This document shows, piece after piece, positions 1-12,673 of a DNA stretch of 64,000 nucleotides; position 1 is the stretch's first letter, and the number at the start of each line of letters is the position of its first letter. The translations under genes were made by a program, and so were the position numbers. The notes under the pieces were generated by a model. That model did not search any database, had not been told where the DNA came from, and worked only from the letters and a program-made list of their open reading frames with translations. Origin of the DNA: Lolium rigidum (lineage: Eukaryota; Streptophyta; Magnoliopsida; Poales; Poaceae). Location of the stretch: the NCBI RefSeq assembly GCF_022539505.1, contig NC_061514.1, forward strand, positions 341,976,644 through 342,040,643, read 5' to 3'.

Positions 1-1999
1 TGGTCTTGCATTTTGGAAGTCCGATAGTGTTACTCCCTTGCCTTCATTACCCCTCTCATTGATGACATGGGTAAAGAAATCCTGCATATTCTTGCTCGAC
101 TTTCCCGGTAACGCCTTCGTCTTCCTCCATTGACCTCATATATCGTTGGAAGTCTGGGTGCAACATTGGGTGTGGTGGTGGTGGTGCGTTTTCTGCTCTA
201 GCTGCTGCATCCGCCTCCTCTTTTTCTCTTTCTTCCCGCTCTCTCGCGAGCCTCTTCGGTTTCTACTAACGCCATTTCCCCCCTAGTCCTGTAACAAAGA
301 GCGATTACTCATAATTACACCATGCGAATGTTTTTCGAGCTCAACTCATTGCCCAAGTACTAGTCACACAATGAAATCAAGAAGCAAATCCAAAACAAAC
401 ATTTATTATGTATATACACCGTATAATACATAACACACTCACAAACTTATATTACATGTGGTATATATAAACCACTTATTTGGCTCCAAGCCCAAGCCAA
501 CGGAAATTTAAAATACGTTCTATTACAATACCACCTAGATTACTTTATTCTTCCTTGGAGCTCTACTCCTCATCGTCTTCATTCGCCTCCGCGTACATCC
601 TCGGGGTCCAACCAGATGCAACGACTAGTCTTCCGAACACCGTCCGGAACAAAGGTCCTTCCAAATGAGGTATGTAATCTGAATCGGACGAAGTGCCGAG
701 ACAGAGATCTGATCATTCCAAAGTAACTAGATAAAGACTCATACATATCCCCGGTGGAATACGAGTGTCTCTTCTCCAGTCATCCATGGAGGATTCCTAT
801 TCACTTGACCCCTCATCTACTTCTTCTTCTTTTTCTTGGTTCCAGAACTCTCACCTACTTCATACTGCGATGGTTTAGATATGCCCATCTCCAAATCTAA
901 AGAAATGGAATCAGTACCTTTCTCTTCCTGCTCGTAGTGTTGGTTAACATTTGGGTTAACCGCATCACTCTCATCTCTGGTATCACATGGAATTGGCTCC
1001 TCCTCATCACCGAAAGGTTCCCCGAAACGCCAACCCGTCGAGTTTTCAATCGGTGACTCCGAGCAATTTATGTTCCATGAGTGGTCTCCCCCATATCCCG
1101 TATCATATGATGCTGACACATGTGGATAGTGCGGAACAAAGTTAGGTGTAAGTGGGTCTCTTGTAGGTAGATTTCTCTTGAACCACTCGGTCACTCAAAT
1201 CTACATCACTGTCCGGGTTAAAGAAAGGTGTAGTATGTTGTGGTTGTGCCCTCAAGTCATGCATCCGAGTTTGGACTTTATCGTGGTCCGTGAACTCAGC
1301 TAGCATGTGGTCAATCTCACCTCTCATCTTCATGTGTAAAAGATACATCGTAGTCAATAAAGACTTACAGACTATCCATGTGCCGTGTCTTGCAGCCTTC
1401 AGGACTTACGTGGGCTAACACCAAATGATTAAGAGTGGGATCCTCATCTTCCTCGGCATGAGGTATATGAGAAAACTCGAACATAGGAGTTCTATCGATT
1501 TGTGCTGCCTTATCTCAAGGATTGCCTTGAATAGGCCCATATGGTAGGCTGTGGTGATAGTTTTGGCTTCTCCGTATGGCATTATACGGCTCATTAGCAG
1601 CTTTTCCGGTAGTTGGACCGATACTCGCACTTGGCTAGGATTTCCCCATCATAGTAAGTATACTTGATAACAGTATCCGTGGATCGCAATGAAGTTCCTT
1701 CGACATCCCACACAGGAGAGCTGTTATTGGTCCATCATAATCACCGAGCCAACCCTCAACTTTCCTCAGAGTCCTCTTGGGAAAAGTGTTCGCCATTATG
1801 GCTGTATACAAAAACAGAATATTAATAGTGATAACGCATCATAATAACTATAATAAGGAATTATCGCACTAAAATATATGGTTTTGCTATTCTCAAGTGA
1901 ATAACCACCATATTTCTAGAGAATCCTTTACTATTTCTACTAGGCTCCTACAGGTTTCTTCCCTATACTAGGTTTTTCCAACCTAAGGTCGCAACATTT
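1..1999 (-). mobile_element. 5' internal region (leader and decayed gag) of a Gypsy-like LTR retrotransposon
   Basis: Read on the minus strand, this follows a primer-binding site at 2000-2011. A leader is followed by an ATG at about 1796 (MANTFPKRT...) that stays open for about 60 codons before a stop. Frame-shifted coding-like pieces then continue to the left edge. The last piece contains DFFTHVINERGNEGKG and LSDFQNARP, the sort of sequence found at the N-terminal side of plant Gypsy gag. Several stops and frame changes show it is not functional. The rest of gag-pol would lie left of the window. The superfamily is inferred from these short motifs only. Confidence 0.5.
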
Positions 2000-2011
2000 G
2001 CTCCGATACCA
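2000..2011 (-). other. Primer-binding site, tRNA-Met type (one mismatch)
   Basis: The minus strand reads TGGTATCGGAGC, one base from the classic plant PBS TGGTATCAGAGC. It sits two bases after an LTR end in ...CCGCA, the normal spacing. Confidence 0.55.
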
Positions 2012-2013
2012 GC

Positions 2014-3405
2014 TGCGGTGACCCGACGATACCACCGCATGTTGTAGTATACAAGTCGTTGATATGATCTTTGTGAAGGGACTTCCTCACAAATTGCCAT
2101 ATCCCTCGAGTGGTACAACGAAACATTGCAGGTCATAACACTCCATACTTTATTACAAACATTTTCTTACAAGTTGGTATCCTCACAGGTCCTATGAGAA
2201 CACCCTAAGAGACTACTAAAGTACCATTACAACTTATACTAAAGATGAGAAGAGCTCAACAACTTATTTAGGTAAGTTCTACGTTGCTCGGCTCTATGAT
2301 ACTAAGGTATGTCACTACTCCTCCACCTCCGTGTCATCAGAGTCCGTAGACTATCCCATAGTCTACGCCTTCCACTCCACCTGGTAAGATCGGGTTCTTC
2401 GTAGACCAGCTCGTAGCTTCCTTCTGGTGCTCCATCGTTGATAGCCTCCACTTCGGGATCACAGTCTAGCAAGGGTGTCGAAAGAAAGTGAGTACAGAGG
2501 TACTCGGCAAGTTCTAAAAGAATAAAAGGTGTTTGATGCACTAGCTACGACCATTGATCGAGAAATCGCAGGTCAATGCATGTTTTGCAAACATTTCTTC
2601 AAAAGGTTGCTTTTATTATGAAAACTATGCCCGTCGGTCTTCACAGAGTTGACCAGAACTTCGTGGAGTTCCTTTCCTGCCGCGTTCGCAGCTTCCTTCC
2701 CGGAACAAGGAGTGACAGCCACAATTTGATACACTCTGCGGAGGTGCGTTACTTTTCCCACAAGAGATCTCACCCTTTTTGCCATCCGCGAGGACTTGCC
2801 CCCGTTCACACTTCCTTTGGTGTGAGGCCGGGTATAAAGATCCAAGCCCCCACCGCCTTCTCCGCGACTGCAAACCCACCCTTTTGTCCACCCGCACACC
2901 TCCCGTAGACTTCCCCCGATAATACGGCTTTACTCATGGTGTACTTTGGACAATCCTTCATAGATCGGAAGAGATTAACATCACCAATGGATGGGGATTT
3001 AAAAGGATTTCCCAACCTATTGCGGCAGTGCCTCCGAGACACCCACCGTCTCCCCGATCCGTTGGCGTGCGTAAGGGAAAAGATACAGACTGGCTTTTCC
3101 GCAGCCATTATAGATCTCATGGTCAACGCGGTTTGTACGGCGCTAGAATCACTCTGGACGGCATTGGTAATTTAATCCTAGGGTGATATAACCCATTGCA
3201 ATGGAACCTCCACCATATCAACACATACCATGGTTCCATTGCCGACCACATAGTCATATTCATAGTTGGAAATTAACATTTTATTTGTGATGCAGGAATG
3301 ATAAGTATATAGCTTTGCATTAAAGTAGTAGTAGAAGATAATCAAGTTGACATGAGCAAGGGTGAACTTGCTCGTGGACTGCGAGATAGTGCGGTTCAAT
3401 GCGAT
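2014..3405 (-). repeat. 5' LTR (at least part) of the minus-strand Gypsy-like element
   Basis: This lies directly upstream of the PBS on the minus strand and ends in CA. It contains an AATAAA signal at 2149-2154 (minus). Short overlapping ORFs on both strands at 2.57-3.13 kb are not supported as genes. The upper boundary is inferred from the start of a differently oriented LTR-like block at 3406; no second LTR copy is in the window to confirm it. Confidence 0.4.
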
Positions 3406-6400
3406 TGATGGAACCCGGACCTCGGGTTATGTAAGAAGCATCATTGTCCGGTAAGGACAATGTTATAAAAATCCAAATAATGCAATCATGGATGTATTAT
3501 TTTATGTTGAATCCCTTTACCCCATTGAGTTATGACAATTTAGGGTTGTATTTAAGATTTATGTCTTTGACGGTAATTTACAATTGATTTAAAAGTATTA
3601 ATCATTGTAATTCACACAAAGTACAACAATTTAAAGTAACATGAGTTTACTTGGTAATTACCTTAGTCATTCCAAAATAATTTGAAATTATAGAGTTACT
3701 TCTATAGTTTTTGGAATAAAAGGAAATATAGTAGTTTTCTGGGAAAAATTCTCTGGTTCAAAAGAGATGACTTGGAATAATAGAATCTCATTTTGAAATG
3801 TTTGAAAATAAATTTTTGAACTTATTTGAGATTTTTCCTTGAATTTTAAATACAAGGAAATAATAATTGAAAATTCCAATTGATTATTTAAATTCTAAAA
3901 ATTCATGATTTTGAATTTGTTTCATAAATTCCATTTCATATTTTATTCTGGTTAAGATTTATTTTTCATTCATAAATCCAATTTTTATTGGATTTTTAGA
4001 GTTGTTTATGATTTATTAAAAATTGGTAAAGTTTTGATCTTTTATTTATTAGAAAAAGACCAAAATACCCCTTGGACTCATATTGGGCCCAGCCCAATAG
4101 ACTAACCCAGGGACGGCCCAAATAGGCCGGCCCCCTTTTTGGGTTTGGTGGCGCCGAAGCGGCCCACCACTCTCACTCTCACTCGGCCCTCTTCTCACTC
4201 GTCTAACCCTAATCTCTGGCGACCCTGAGGCGATGGCGTCGCCGCCATGGCCGCCGCCCTGCTCCGGCCATCACCGGCCTCCTCCGCCGTGGTCACCTAC
4301 CGATCTAGAACCGCCTCGAGCAGAATCTATCGATGCCGTCCGAGCCGTTTCTCTCCTCTCGTCCTCTCCCGGCGAATCGCCTCGGTCCGGATCTCTCGGA
4401 GAATCGCCATGGGCGATCCGGTGATTCTCCGACGAGCTCTCGCCCTCGTCGTCGACGTGTGCGCCTCCGAGACCGACCTCGGCGCGGGTGCTGCTGCGGC
4501 GCCCGTGCCGTCGTCTCCATGCCGTGGCTGCTCGTGGTGGTGTTCGTCGGCCGTAACGCCGGCGACTTCCCCGGCTTTGCACTGCTATGGCCGCGCGGGC
4601 ACCGCCTCGCCATGCCATAGCTTCGCCTCCGGGCGCGGGTAAGGTCCTCTCGCTCCTCCTCCTTCTCTTCTCGTGCGCCTCCCTTGCCACCGTTCTTCTT
4701 CCTCCTCATGATCTCGTTACTCTTTGGTGGTCTTGTGTTCATCTAGAGTCATACTACTTGCTGCGCAATCTTACCGTAGCTTCGGTTCATCGCAAGCTCA
4801 TGGTCGGATTACCGATTGCTGGTACTCGGCACATGTCGATTTGCTTGCTATCTATGTCTGTGCTTACTTCTCTCGTCGCTCCTAGCATGCTCGTACTTGC
4901 CATGCTCTCATCGTGCTTGCTCAAAAGCTATCTATTCCATGCTATGCGTGGTTATGACTTGCTTATGCTTACTCGGACTATCATGCTTGCTTGTCTAGGT
5001 GTACTTGTGATGCATCCGTGACACTTGTGTGTGTGCCGGAGGTGCTCGTGATATGATTCGAGTACTAATTTCGCAACCTAATGATCCATTGGATCATTTC
5101 TTGCTTGTTGGCAAAACTCTCTCGTGTAGCTTGGCTTGCTATGATTGATCAATTTGATCAATTGTTTGTCGATGATTGCTTATCGGCTAACACTCGTGGT
5201 TATATGGTTCACTTATTTGGTGATGCTCGATGCTCAAGCATCACCGTGTCGTTGCTTACTTGGTCTAGTGGCTATGAATTAAGTTGTATTGCTTAACAAG
5301 TATGTTGTTGTCATGCTTAGCATGGATCCGTGATAAATTCATGCTTAGATTACTTAATTATGATGAACTCGCTTATGCAGTGATGATTTAAATGTCTTGC
5401 TTGTATATGAGTTTGCTCGTTCATGATTCTTTTACAAGCAATTAAACTCGAATCCATTTCCGGATAGTGATGTGGTCTATTTGGCTTGCTCTTATTTGGT
5501 GCTAAGTGTGATGTGACCTCGGTAGCCTTGCTATCGACCGGTTGCTCACCTAGTGGTTGGATCTTGTTGGCTACTCAACTTTGCTTGCATATTAGGGAAT
5601 CATAGTAAGTATGAATGCCAATATGCTTGCCTGTGAAGAAATCTAGGGTTTCTGATGGTTATGTGCCTAGGATTTTCTGTGTAGTCTATACTAGCTGCTA
5701 TTTATTGCAATACATCTACTGGTGCTATCTGTGCATCAGATCTTGCTTCTGTGCACAAGATCTGTATCTGGATGGTTTCTGTTTTAGTAGCTTTTGACTG
5801 GCAGTAATCCTTGGTGAAAACCAAGTGATGATCTACCCATATGAGCATCTGCTCATCCCATGCTTATGCATATGATGGATTAGATCCATTGGATCTCTTC
5901 CAGGAACTAGGTATACCTTGTTCCAGCTCCTAGAAAGTAATGCTTTGTTGATGCAGACTTGGGTTTGTTCACAGCCCTTCACCTCCGAGCTTGGATGATC
6001 TTCTAGGTCACCATGATCTCCGGTGGCTTGAGGAGTTGTGTGTTGGTTCTGTTCTTGCTCAAGAACAGATGAACTCTGCTTGTTTTTGCTTCACCCTTAC
6101 CCGGTGATCTTATCCGGTCGATCGGTCACTGGTTCTAGGGTTTGTGCTCCTTTTATATGATCCCTACTTCTCTCTCTGCATTGACACACAAGCCTGGCAT
6201 GTTTGGTGACTATGCTCTTGCATGGCCTTGCTGTTGCTGCCCAGCACACTTGAGCTGTGTGCTCTCATATGCTGAAACTTGAGCCCCCTGCAGCTGCTCA
6301 GTTTTGGTCTGCTGCTGATCCTATCTTGTGCTGTCCCTGGTTTTGGACAAGCACAAGTGTACTGTGACTTGGTTCTGTCCAAACTGAAGATTGTGTCACT

Positions 6401-7026
6401 TGCTAACTGTCTAAACTGAATCTTGAGCTAACACTTATATTCTGGCTAGTGTTTGTGATCTGTTTTGCAGGTTTTGAAGTTGAATATGACCAGAATATGT
6501 TCTTCAAGCATTTAGTTTAGGTTTTAGTTATAGGAGCAAATTGTAATCTTTATTTTCATTTCTGTTTATTATTTATCAATTCTTGTATCAAGAATATTGT
6601 AAAGACTTTGTAATCTGTGTTGATATCAATAAAGCTCAAGTTTTTGTTCATGAGCTTTTGATCTATGTAATGTTTACATTCTGAATTAAATATTGTATTT
6701 AATATTCAGTTTGAAATTCAAAGTCATTTGAATTTATAAATTGTGTTAGAATTATGAGTTCTATTTTATATTGTTCAATGCTTATTGTTAAATGTATTAA
6801 CACTTGTCAAATGAAATCAATTCCCCAAATCAACAAGATACAAAAGAGATCATGTCGAAATTTCCCTAACTCACATTGCCTAACCCTAAGTGCAAAATGA
6901 GAGAGAACCTCGATCCCTCTTAGGTTTAGTTGCAATAAGGCGCGAAAATTTCCCCCGTTTTGCGATGAAATGCACATCCCATTTCTAAATCTACCCTTCG
7001 TTGTTCCTAGGTTCTGGGTTATTACA
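3406..7026 (+). repeat. Long LTR-like block, probable solo LTR
   Basis: It begins TGATGGAACCCGGACC and ends GGTTCTGGGTTATTACA; the two ends form an imperfect inverted repeat. The 5-bp flanks GCGAT and GTGAT match at 4 of 5 positions, a possible worn target duplication. An AATAAA lies at 6628-6633. At 4.13-4.69 kb there is a CpG-rich stretch with a CT-rich leader, an ATG and a GTAAGG donor-like site, followed by T-rich sequence, which fits a plus-strand transcript leader inside an LTR. No PBS follows it, so a solo or truncated LTR is likely. Boundaries are inferred, not confirmed by a second copy. Confidence 0.4.
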
Positions 7027-7584
7027 GTGATGGAGATGATGTCCAGCTCGATGGCGGTGACGATGGCGTCGATTTCCCCCTCCGAGAGGGAATTTCCCCG
7101 GCGGATTCCTGCCCGCCGGAGAGCTCTTTTCTCTGCCGGTGTTCTCCGCCCCGCAGAGGCGGCCGTAACCCTTCGTGAGGATTCCTCCGTGGCTTAGGTC
7201 TTCGGGACGAAGGGTTTCGCGAAGAAAAGGAGGCGAAAGGGGTCGTGGGCCCCCGGACCACATGGCGGCGCGGCCGGGGCATGGGCCGCGCCGCCCTAGG
7301 GTGTGGGCCCACCCCCGGCTCCTCCCGGCTCCTCCTTCCGGCTTCCTTCGTCATCTTGAAAAATAGGATTTTTGGTATAATTTCCTTCCACAGTTGATCT
7401 TCCGAAATATTGCGTTCGACGGTGCTTTTTTCGTGCGTAATCTCGGCTCCGGTGTTCGATCCTCCAATAATGATGAAACATGCAAAATAGATGAAATAAC
7501 ATAAGTATTGTGTACCAATATGAAATATATCAACGAATAACAGCAAATTATGATATAAAATAGTGATGCAAATTGGACGTATCA
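7027..7584 (-). repeat. Truncated LTR, same family as the LTR at 38,806-40,319
   Basis: The minus strand starts TGATACGTCCAATTTGCATC and tracks the first part of the LTR ending at 40,319 closely, including the U3-like AT-rich start and the later GC-rich segment. It is cut at 7026 by the long LTR-like block. Its right end abuts a LINE reading frame, so it inserted into the LINE; the flank there is CATAG. Confidence 0.7.
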
Positions 7585-8821
7585 CATAGCTTCATCCAAA
7601 ACCTGCACCTCCGAAGAAAACAGGTTTACAAAGTAGTCATGAATAAGGGGCTTCAACTGTTCAGTTCCCTTGATCCATTCATCATCGCTGTTTTTTAATT
7701 TCTTGATGAAATTTTTCTTCCGATGAGCCGATGCAAAACTATGGAAAAAGGACGTATTGCGGTCGCCGGACTGTAGCCAATTGGTACGTGCTCTCTGTAG
7801 CCAATGTACTTCTTCTTGCTCTAGAAGAATTTCAATTAAATTTGCCGCTTCTTTAGCCTTTGCTTCATTATCATTCATCATTGGTCCAGTCATAGCTTCA
7901 TCCAGATCACGTTGAGCTTTCCGCAGTCGACGCTTCGGCTTCCTCAAGACTCTCCTATCCCATGCATGCAATGATGCATGCATGTGGTTTAGTTTCTTGA
8001 TTACTCCATCTTCAATCGGTGTAGCCACCCCTGCTGCCTCCCAGGCCCGAATGACCTCATCTCTAAAACCATCCTCCCTAAGCCACTTCCCTTCAAATCT
8101 CCTTGGGACACCCTGATCCGAACTTGGCAAAGGCTGATGTTCTGTATCGAGAAGTAGCGGCCTATGATCAGATCGGGTATATTCTAAATGTGACAAAACA
8201 GCCCCTGGATGCATCGTAATCCAATCGCCACTTGCAACAGCTCGATCCAAACGCTGTCTGATTCTACCTCTCTTCCAAGTATATTGATCACCCGTATAAC
8301 CAATGTCCTCAAGATCACAATCAATAAGAGCATTACGAAAAGCTTGCATATAATTATGTGGGCGAGGATTACCTCCCTCCTTCTCATGAGAAAATAATAT
8401 TTCGTTGAAGTCCCCATAACAATCCATGGTAAGTTTGAATTCCCCTTCAGCTCCCTCATTTTATCCCAAGTTTTGTATTTGTTTTCCCAGCGAGGTTCCC
8501 ATAGATGCCCGTAAATCTCCGTATTTTTCCTTGGTTCTCAATCACCTTCACATCAATGTAATTGGGAGCTGAGAAAATGAGTTGAATATTAATCTCCTTT
8601 TTCCACAGAAGCAAAACACCTCCGCTCCGTCCATCAACCAAACGGTTAACCACTTTCACATCCATGTTCATTCTTCTCCTTAGACATTCAGCCGGATAGT
8701 CATCGAGGTGTGTCTCCGACAAAAACATCACCTCGGGGTTACAACGCTTTCGGATATCCGAAAGAGCCCGAACTGTCGGGGCGTTACCCTGACCCTGACA
8801 GTTCAATCCTAGGATCCTCAT
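7585..8821 (-). pseudogene. LINE ORF2 fragment: APE-type endonuclease
   Basis: This is the amino-terminal part of a plant L1-type (non-LTR) retrotransposon ORF2. It starts MRILGLNCQGQG at 8821 and shows the apurinic-endonuclease signatures in order: the N of LNCQG, the catalytic E in FLSETH, GDFNEIL, and SDHRPLLLD. The reading frame is broken by at least two frameshifts near 8.43-8.46 kb, around KMRELKG and GDFNE. It stops abruptly at 7585 where a TGATACGTC-type LTR is inserted, so reverse transcriptase and RNase H are absent here. The start codon overlaps the ORF1 stop as ATGA, suggesting coupled translation. It cannot make a working protein. Confidence 0.85.
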
Positions 8822-11649
8822 TGCGATCGGACGGAGCCCTCGAGGGACCCCGCCGATCCTAGTGAAGTGGAGTTAGCTCCGTCCTTCTTTGTGCGTTTCT
8901 TTCGATCCTTATCATTTTCCTCAATCACCGCATTCGCAAGAAAATTCCCGTCAGTGACCATGGCAGCCGTTCCATCAGTAGGAAGGTGATAGCGTGCAGG
9001 ACACACGTCCGTTGGGAACCCCAAGAGGAAGGTGTGATGCGTACAGCAGCAAGTTTTCTCTCAGCAAGAAACCAAGGTTTATCGAACCAGTAGGAGTCAA
9101 GGATCACGTGAAGGTCGTTGGTGACGGAATGTAGTGCGGCGCAACACCAGAGATTCCGGCGCCAACGTGGAACCTGCACAACAAAATCAAAGTACTTTGC
9201 CCCAACGTAACGAGTGAGGTTGTCAATCTCACCGGCTTGTCTGTAAACAAAGGATTAGATGTATAGTGTGGATGATGATGTTTGTTTGTGAAGAACGAGT
9301 AAAGAACAATTGCGATGAGATTGTATTTCGGATGTAAAGAATGGACCAGGGTCCACAGTTCACTAGTGGTGTCTCTCCCATAAGATAAATAGCATGTTGG
9401 GTGAACGAATTACAGTTGGGCAATTGACAAATAAAGAAGGCATAACAATGCACATACATATATCATGATGAGTACTATGAGATTTAATCATGGCATTACG
9501 ACAAAGTACATAGACCGCTATCCAGCATGCATCTATGCCTAAAAAGTCCACCTTCAGGTTATCATGCGAACCCCCTCCAGTATGAAGTTGCAAACAACAG
9601 ACAATTGCATTAAGTATGGTGCGTAATGTAATCAACACAAATATCCTTAGACAAAGCATCGATGTTTTATCCCTAGTGGCAACAGCACATCCACAACCTT
9701 AGAGCCAGAGCCTCTACTATCGAGCATAAATACTCTCTCTTGGAGTTACAAGTATCAACTTGGCCAGAGCCTCTACTAGCGACGGAGAGCATGCAAGAAC
9801 ATAAACAACATATATGATAGATTGATAATCAACTTGACATAGTATTCAATATTCATCGGATCCCAACAAACACAACATGTAGCATTACAAATAGATGATC
9901 TTGATCATGATAGGCAGCTCACAAGATCTAACATGATAGCACAATGAGGAGAAGACAACCATCTAGCTACCGCTATGGACCCATAGTCCAGGGGTGAACT
10001 ACTCACACATCGATCCGGAGGCGATCATGGCGATGAAGAGACCTCCGGGAGATGATTACCCTCTCCGGCAGGGTGCCGGAGGCGATCTCCTGAATCCCCG
10101 AGATGGGATTGGCGGCGGCGGCGTCTCAGTAAGGTTTTCCGTATCGTGGCTCTCGGTACTGGGGGTTTCGCGACGAAGGCTTTAAGTAGGCGGAAGGGTA
10201 GGTTTAGGGGCGGCACGAGGGCTCCACACAACAGGGCGGCGTGGCCCCACCCTTGGCCGCGCGGCCCTGGCGTGGCGGCGCTTCGTCGCCCCACTTCGTA
10301 ATCCTTTCGGTCTTCTGGAAGCTTCGTGGAAAAATAAGACCCTGGGCGTTGATTTCGTCCAATTCCGAGAATATTTCCTTTGTAGGATTTCTGAAACCAA
10401 AAACAGCAGAAAACAACAACTGGCTCTTCGGCATCTCGTCAATAGGTTAGTGCCGGAAAGTGCATAAATATGACATATAATGTGTATAAAACATGTGAGT
10501 ATCATCATAAAAGTAGCATGGAACATAAGAAATTATAAATACGTTTGAGACGTATCAGAAGGTTTTCCTTGGTTGCCTCTGAATCATCCATATCGTCGAC
10601 ATCCATGTCCAGGCTTCTCTTAGCTATTGCAGTATTCAGAGCACGGTTGTCTAATTTCATATCATGTTTCTTTCCAGGGCTAGAGGCGGTATCTTCCAAG
10701 TCACCTTCAGAATTTTTTGTCTCCTGTACACCAAGAGCATTGTGTCTCCAGGGAATCATAGAACGACCTCTACCAATCGGATCAGTGCCTCTACCTCTAT
10801 TACCTTCTTCCCATACACGGCCAGCCCTGCCACTGCCTCGTCCTCCTCCACGACCCATGCCAAGACTCCGAGCATGCCATGTACCCCAATCAGCTTTCAA
10901 GAAATCTCCCCACTTTAGGTTTTCCTCGTCATGTTCCCCTGTACCACATTCAAGATGGCTGTGCCCAAATAAACCGCAAGCTCCACAGAATCTAGGATTT
11001 TTTTCATATTGCAGCTGGTAGAATTCTCTCTGGCCCTCCCTGGATATAGAAACAAAACGAGCCAGAGCCTTCCTCACATCCAACCTGATTTTGACACGGA
11101 CAAATTTCCCATACCATTCACATTGGTTTCCACTTTTAAGGCTTTGCCAACCTTCCTCTCCGTTAAATTCTTAATCAGAGTCTCATTACGGTACCCAATC
11201 GGCAGTTTATGGATTTGGATCCATGTGTCAAAGAAATTTAGATCAACAGATTCCGGTGGCACAAGTCCATCATATTCTTCGATGCACACAGCATTTTGGT
11301 GAAACAACCAAGGTCCTCCATCCTTCACCTTCAACCAATCACCCAAGCAAAAGCACTGAATCGTGAAGAGATTTCCCTCTAGATGATGAAATTCGATAGA
11401 CTTCGCCGGCGACCATGCATTCATCATGTGTTGTTCAAAGGTTGCAGAACTAAACGGATTTGTTGTATGTACCTTAGCCAATGCCATCCACTTTATACCC
11501 TGTTTTGGAGCTGATTCTTCTTCTTCAAAGACAAGGTCATCTAGTTCATCTTCCTCAATTCCCAAACGTTGCAGCAGCTCGCCAATCGTCTCCGCCTTCT
11601 TGATCCCAGAACCACTTGGTTGACTCGTCGAATTCGCTGGGTTTGCCAT
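8818..11649 (-). pseudogene. LINE ORF1 (DUF4283 plus CCHC zinc knuckle), split by a solo LTR
   Basis: This is the RNA-binding ORF1 of the same LINE. It starts MANPANSTSQPS at 11,649. The DUF4283-like part includes IQCFCLGDWLKVKDGGPWLF and TWIQIHKLPIGYR. A zinc knuckle CGACGLFGHSHLEC follows near 10.97 kb, then a basic Gly/Arg-rich tail. A one-base deletion near 11.1 kb shifts the frame. The solo LTR at 8987-10,557 interrupts the gene. Across that insertion, after removing one copy of the 5-bp duplication, the frame continues from ATKEN into LPTDGTAAM and ends RSQ-stop at 8818. The original protein would be about 420 residues. Positions 10,558-11,649 and 8818-8986 are the two coding parts. Confidence 0.85.
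8987..10557 (-). repeat. Solo LTR (1571 bp) with GAAGG target duplication
   Basis: The minus strand starts TGATACGTCTCAAACG at 10,557 and ends CGCTATCA at 8987. It is flanked by identical 5-bp repeats GAAGG at 8982-8986 and 10,558-10,562. It resembles the LTR at 54,011-55,610 over most of its length. No PBS or internal sequence is present, so it is a product of LTR-LTR recombination. Short ORFs within it are not genes. Confidence 0.9.
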
Positions 11650-12086
11650 GATGCCAACCTACGATGGGAACATGCTAAGTTCTCAGACGCATGTCGCCAA
11701 AAACCTAACCTTGCCGAGGTCGCGAGCGTGCAAGAGAAACCCAGGAACTGAGAACCTGAGTGCGGATCGGAAGAGAAGCCCACGAGAAGAACGACCCGGA
11801 CACATATCACCAAACCCTTCCGCCGGAGGGACTCCCGCCGGCAAGGTCAGCCAGCCCTAGATCGCCCATGAGGACGCCTAGGTCGTGCGTGTTCCGGTTA
11901 CGTGAACCATTACCTATGATCAAGTTAATCCATGGCGCCGCTTACCAATATGTAAGTTCAGTATGTACAGGGCCATATCAGAGCCGGAATCGTACTGCTC
12001 GCAGATTTGCAGTCGGCTTCCGAATTGAGGACAGGGTCAGATTACCTCCGTGCCCTGTCGATCGGTTGATTATAAACTACATACAT
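11650..12086. other. LINE 5' leader and unassigned sequence
   Basis: The first 200 or so bases upstream of the LINE ORF1 ATG are probably its 5' untranslated region, but the exact 5' end and target duplication are not visible. The rest, up to the LINE2 target duplication, contains no gene I can support. Confidence 0.4.
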
Positions 12087-12673
12087 ACATAAGTTGCAAA
12101 TTTTAAGGATACGTCATAGATAGACATATCTGATTTATAGAAGAAAGGCCAGAAGGCAGAGATACAACACGCTCAAGGCACAGACGTTCACGAAGCACAA
12201 CTCCCCGCTACATCTGGAAAGAGGTAGCACACACACATTACCGGACTACTCGCGGCATCTCCACTTATCTACCGGCGCAAGGGATCCTCTAGAAACCCCA
12301 ACCACTCTCCACAGCTCCGCCTCGTTAAAGATCTTTGAGAGCACCGTGGATTTGGAAGGTGCAACGATGTCAAACACTATATCGTTTCGGTGTCGCCAGA
12401 GGCACCAACATATGAGAGTCACACCTGTCCAAAGGTTGTGGTCTCCTCCAGGTCCTCCACGCTTGCCCTGCAGCCATCCAACGAAGTTTGTGTCCATCTG
12501 TGGCATCTAGTGCAGCTTTCCCACTAGCGCAGACAAGTCGCCCAAATCTCTTGAGCCAACACACATCCCATTAGCAGGTGGTTCAGGGTTTCCTCGCTCT
12601 GATCGCAGAAAGGGCATGCAGTCGGATGGGGAAGACCCCGCCTGCTAAGCCTGTCTGCAGTCCAACACCTGTC

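Noticed and set aside
2573..3175. Open frames of about 80-110 codons on both strands
   Set aside because: Within the presumed LTR of the left-hand Gypsy-like element; overlapping frames without domains.
4233..4742. Overlapping frames that look like a host first exon
   Set aside because: They lie inside an LTR-like block, are open on both strands due to high GC, and have no recognisable domain or downstream exon.
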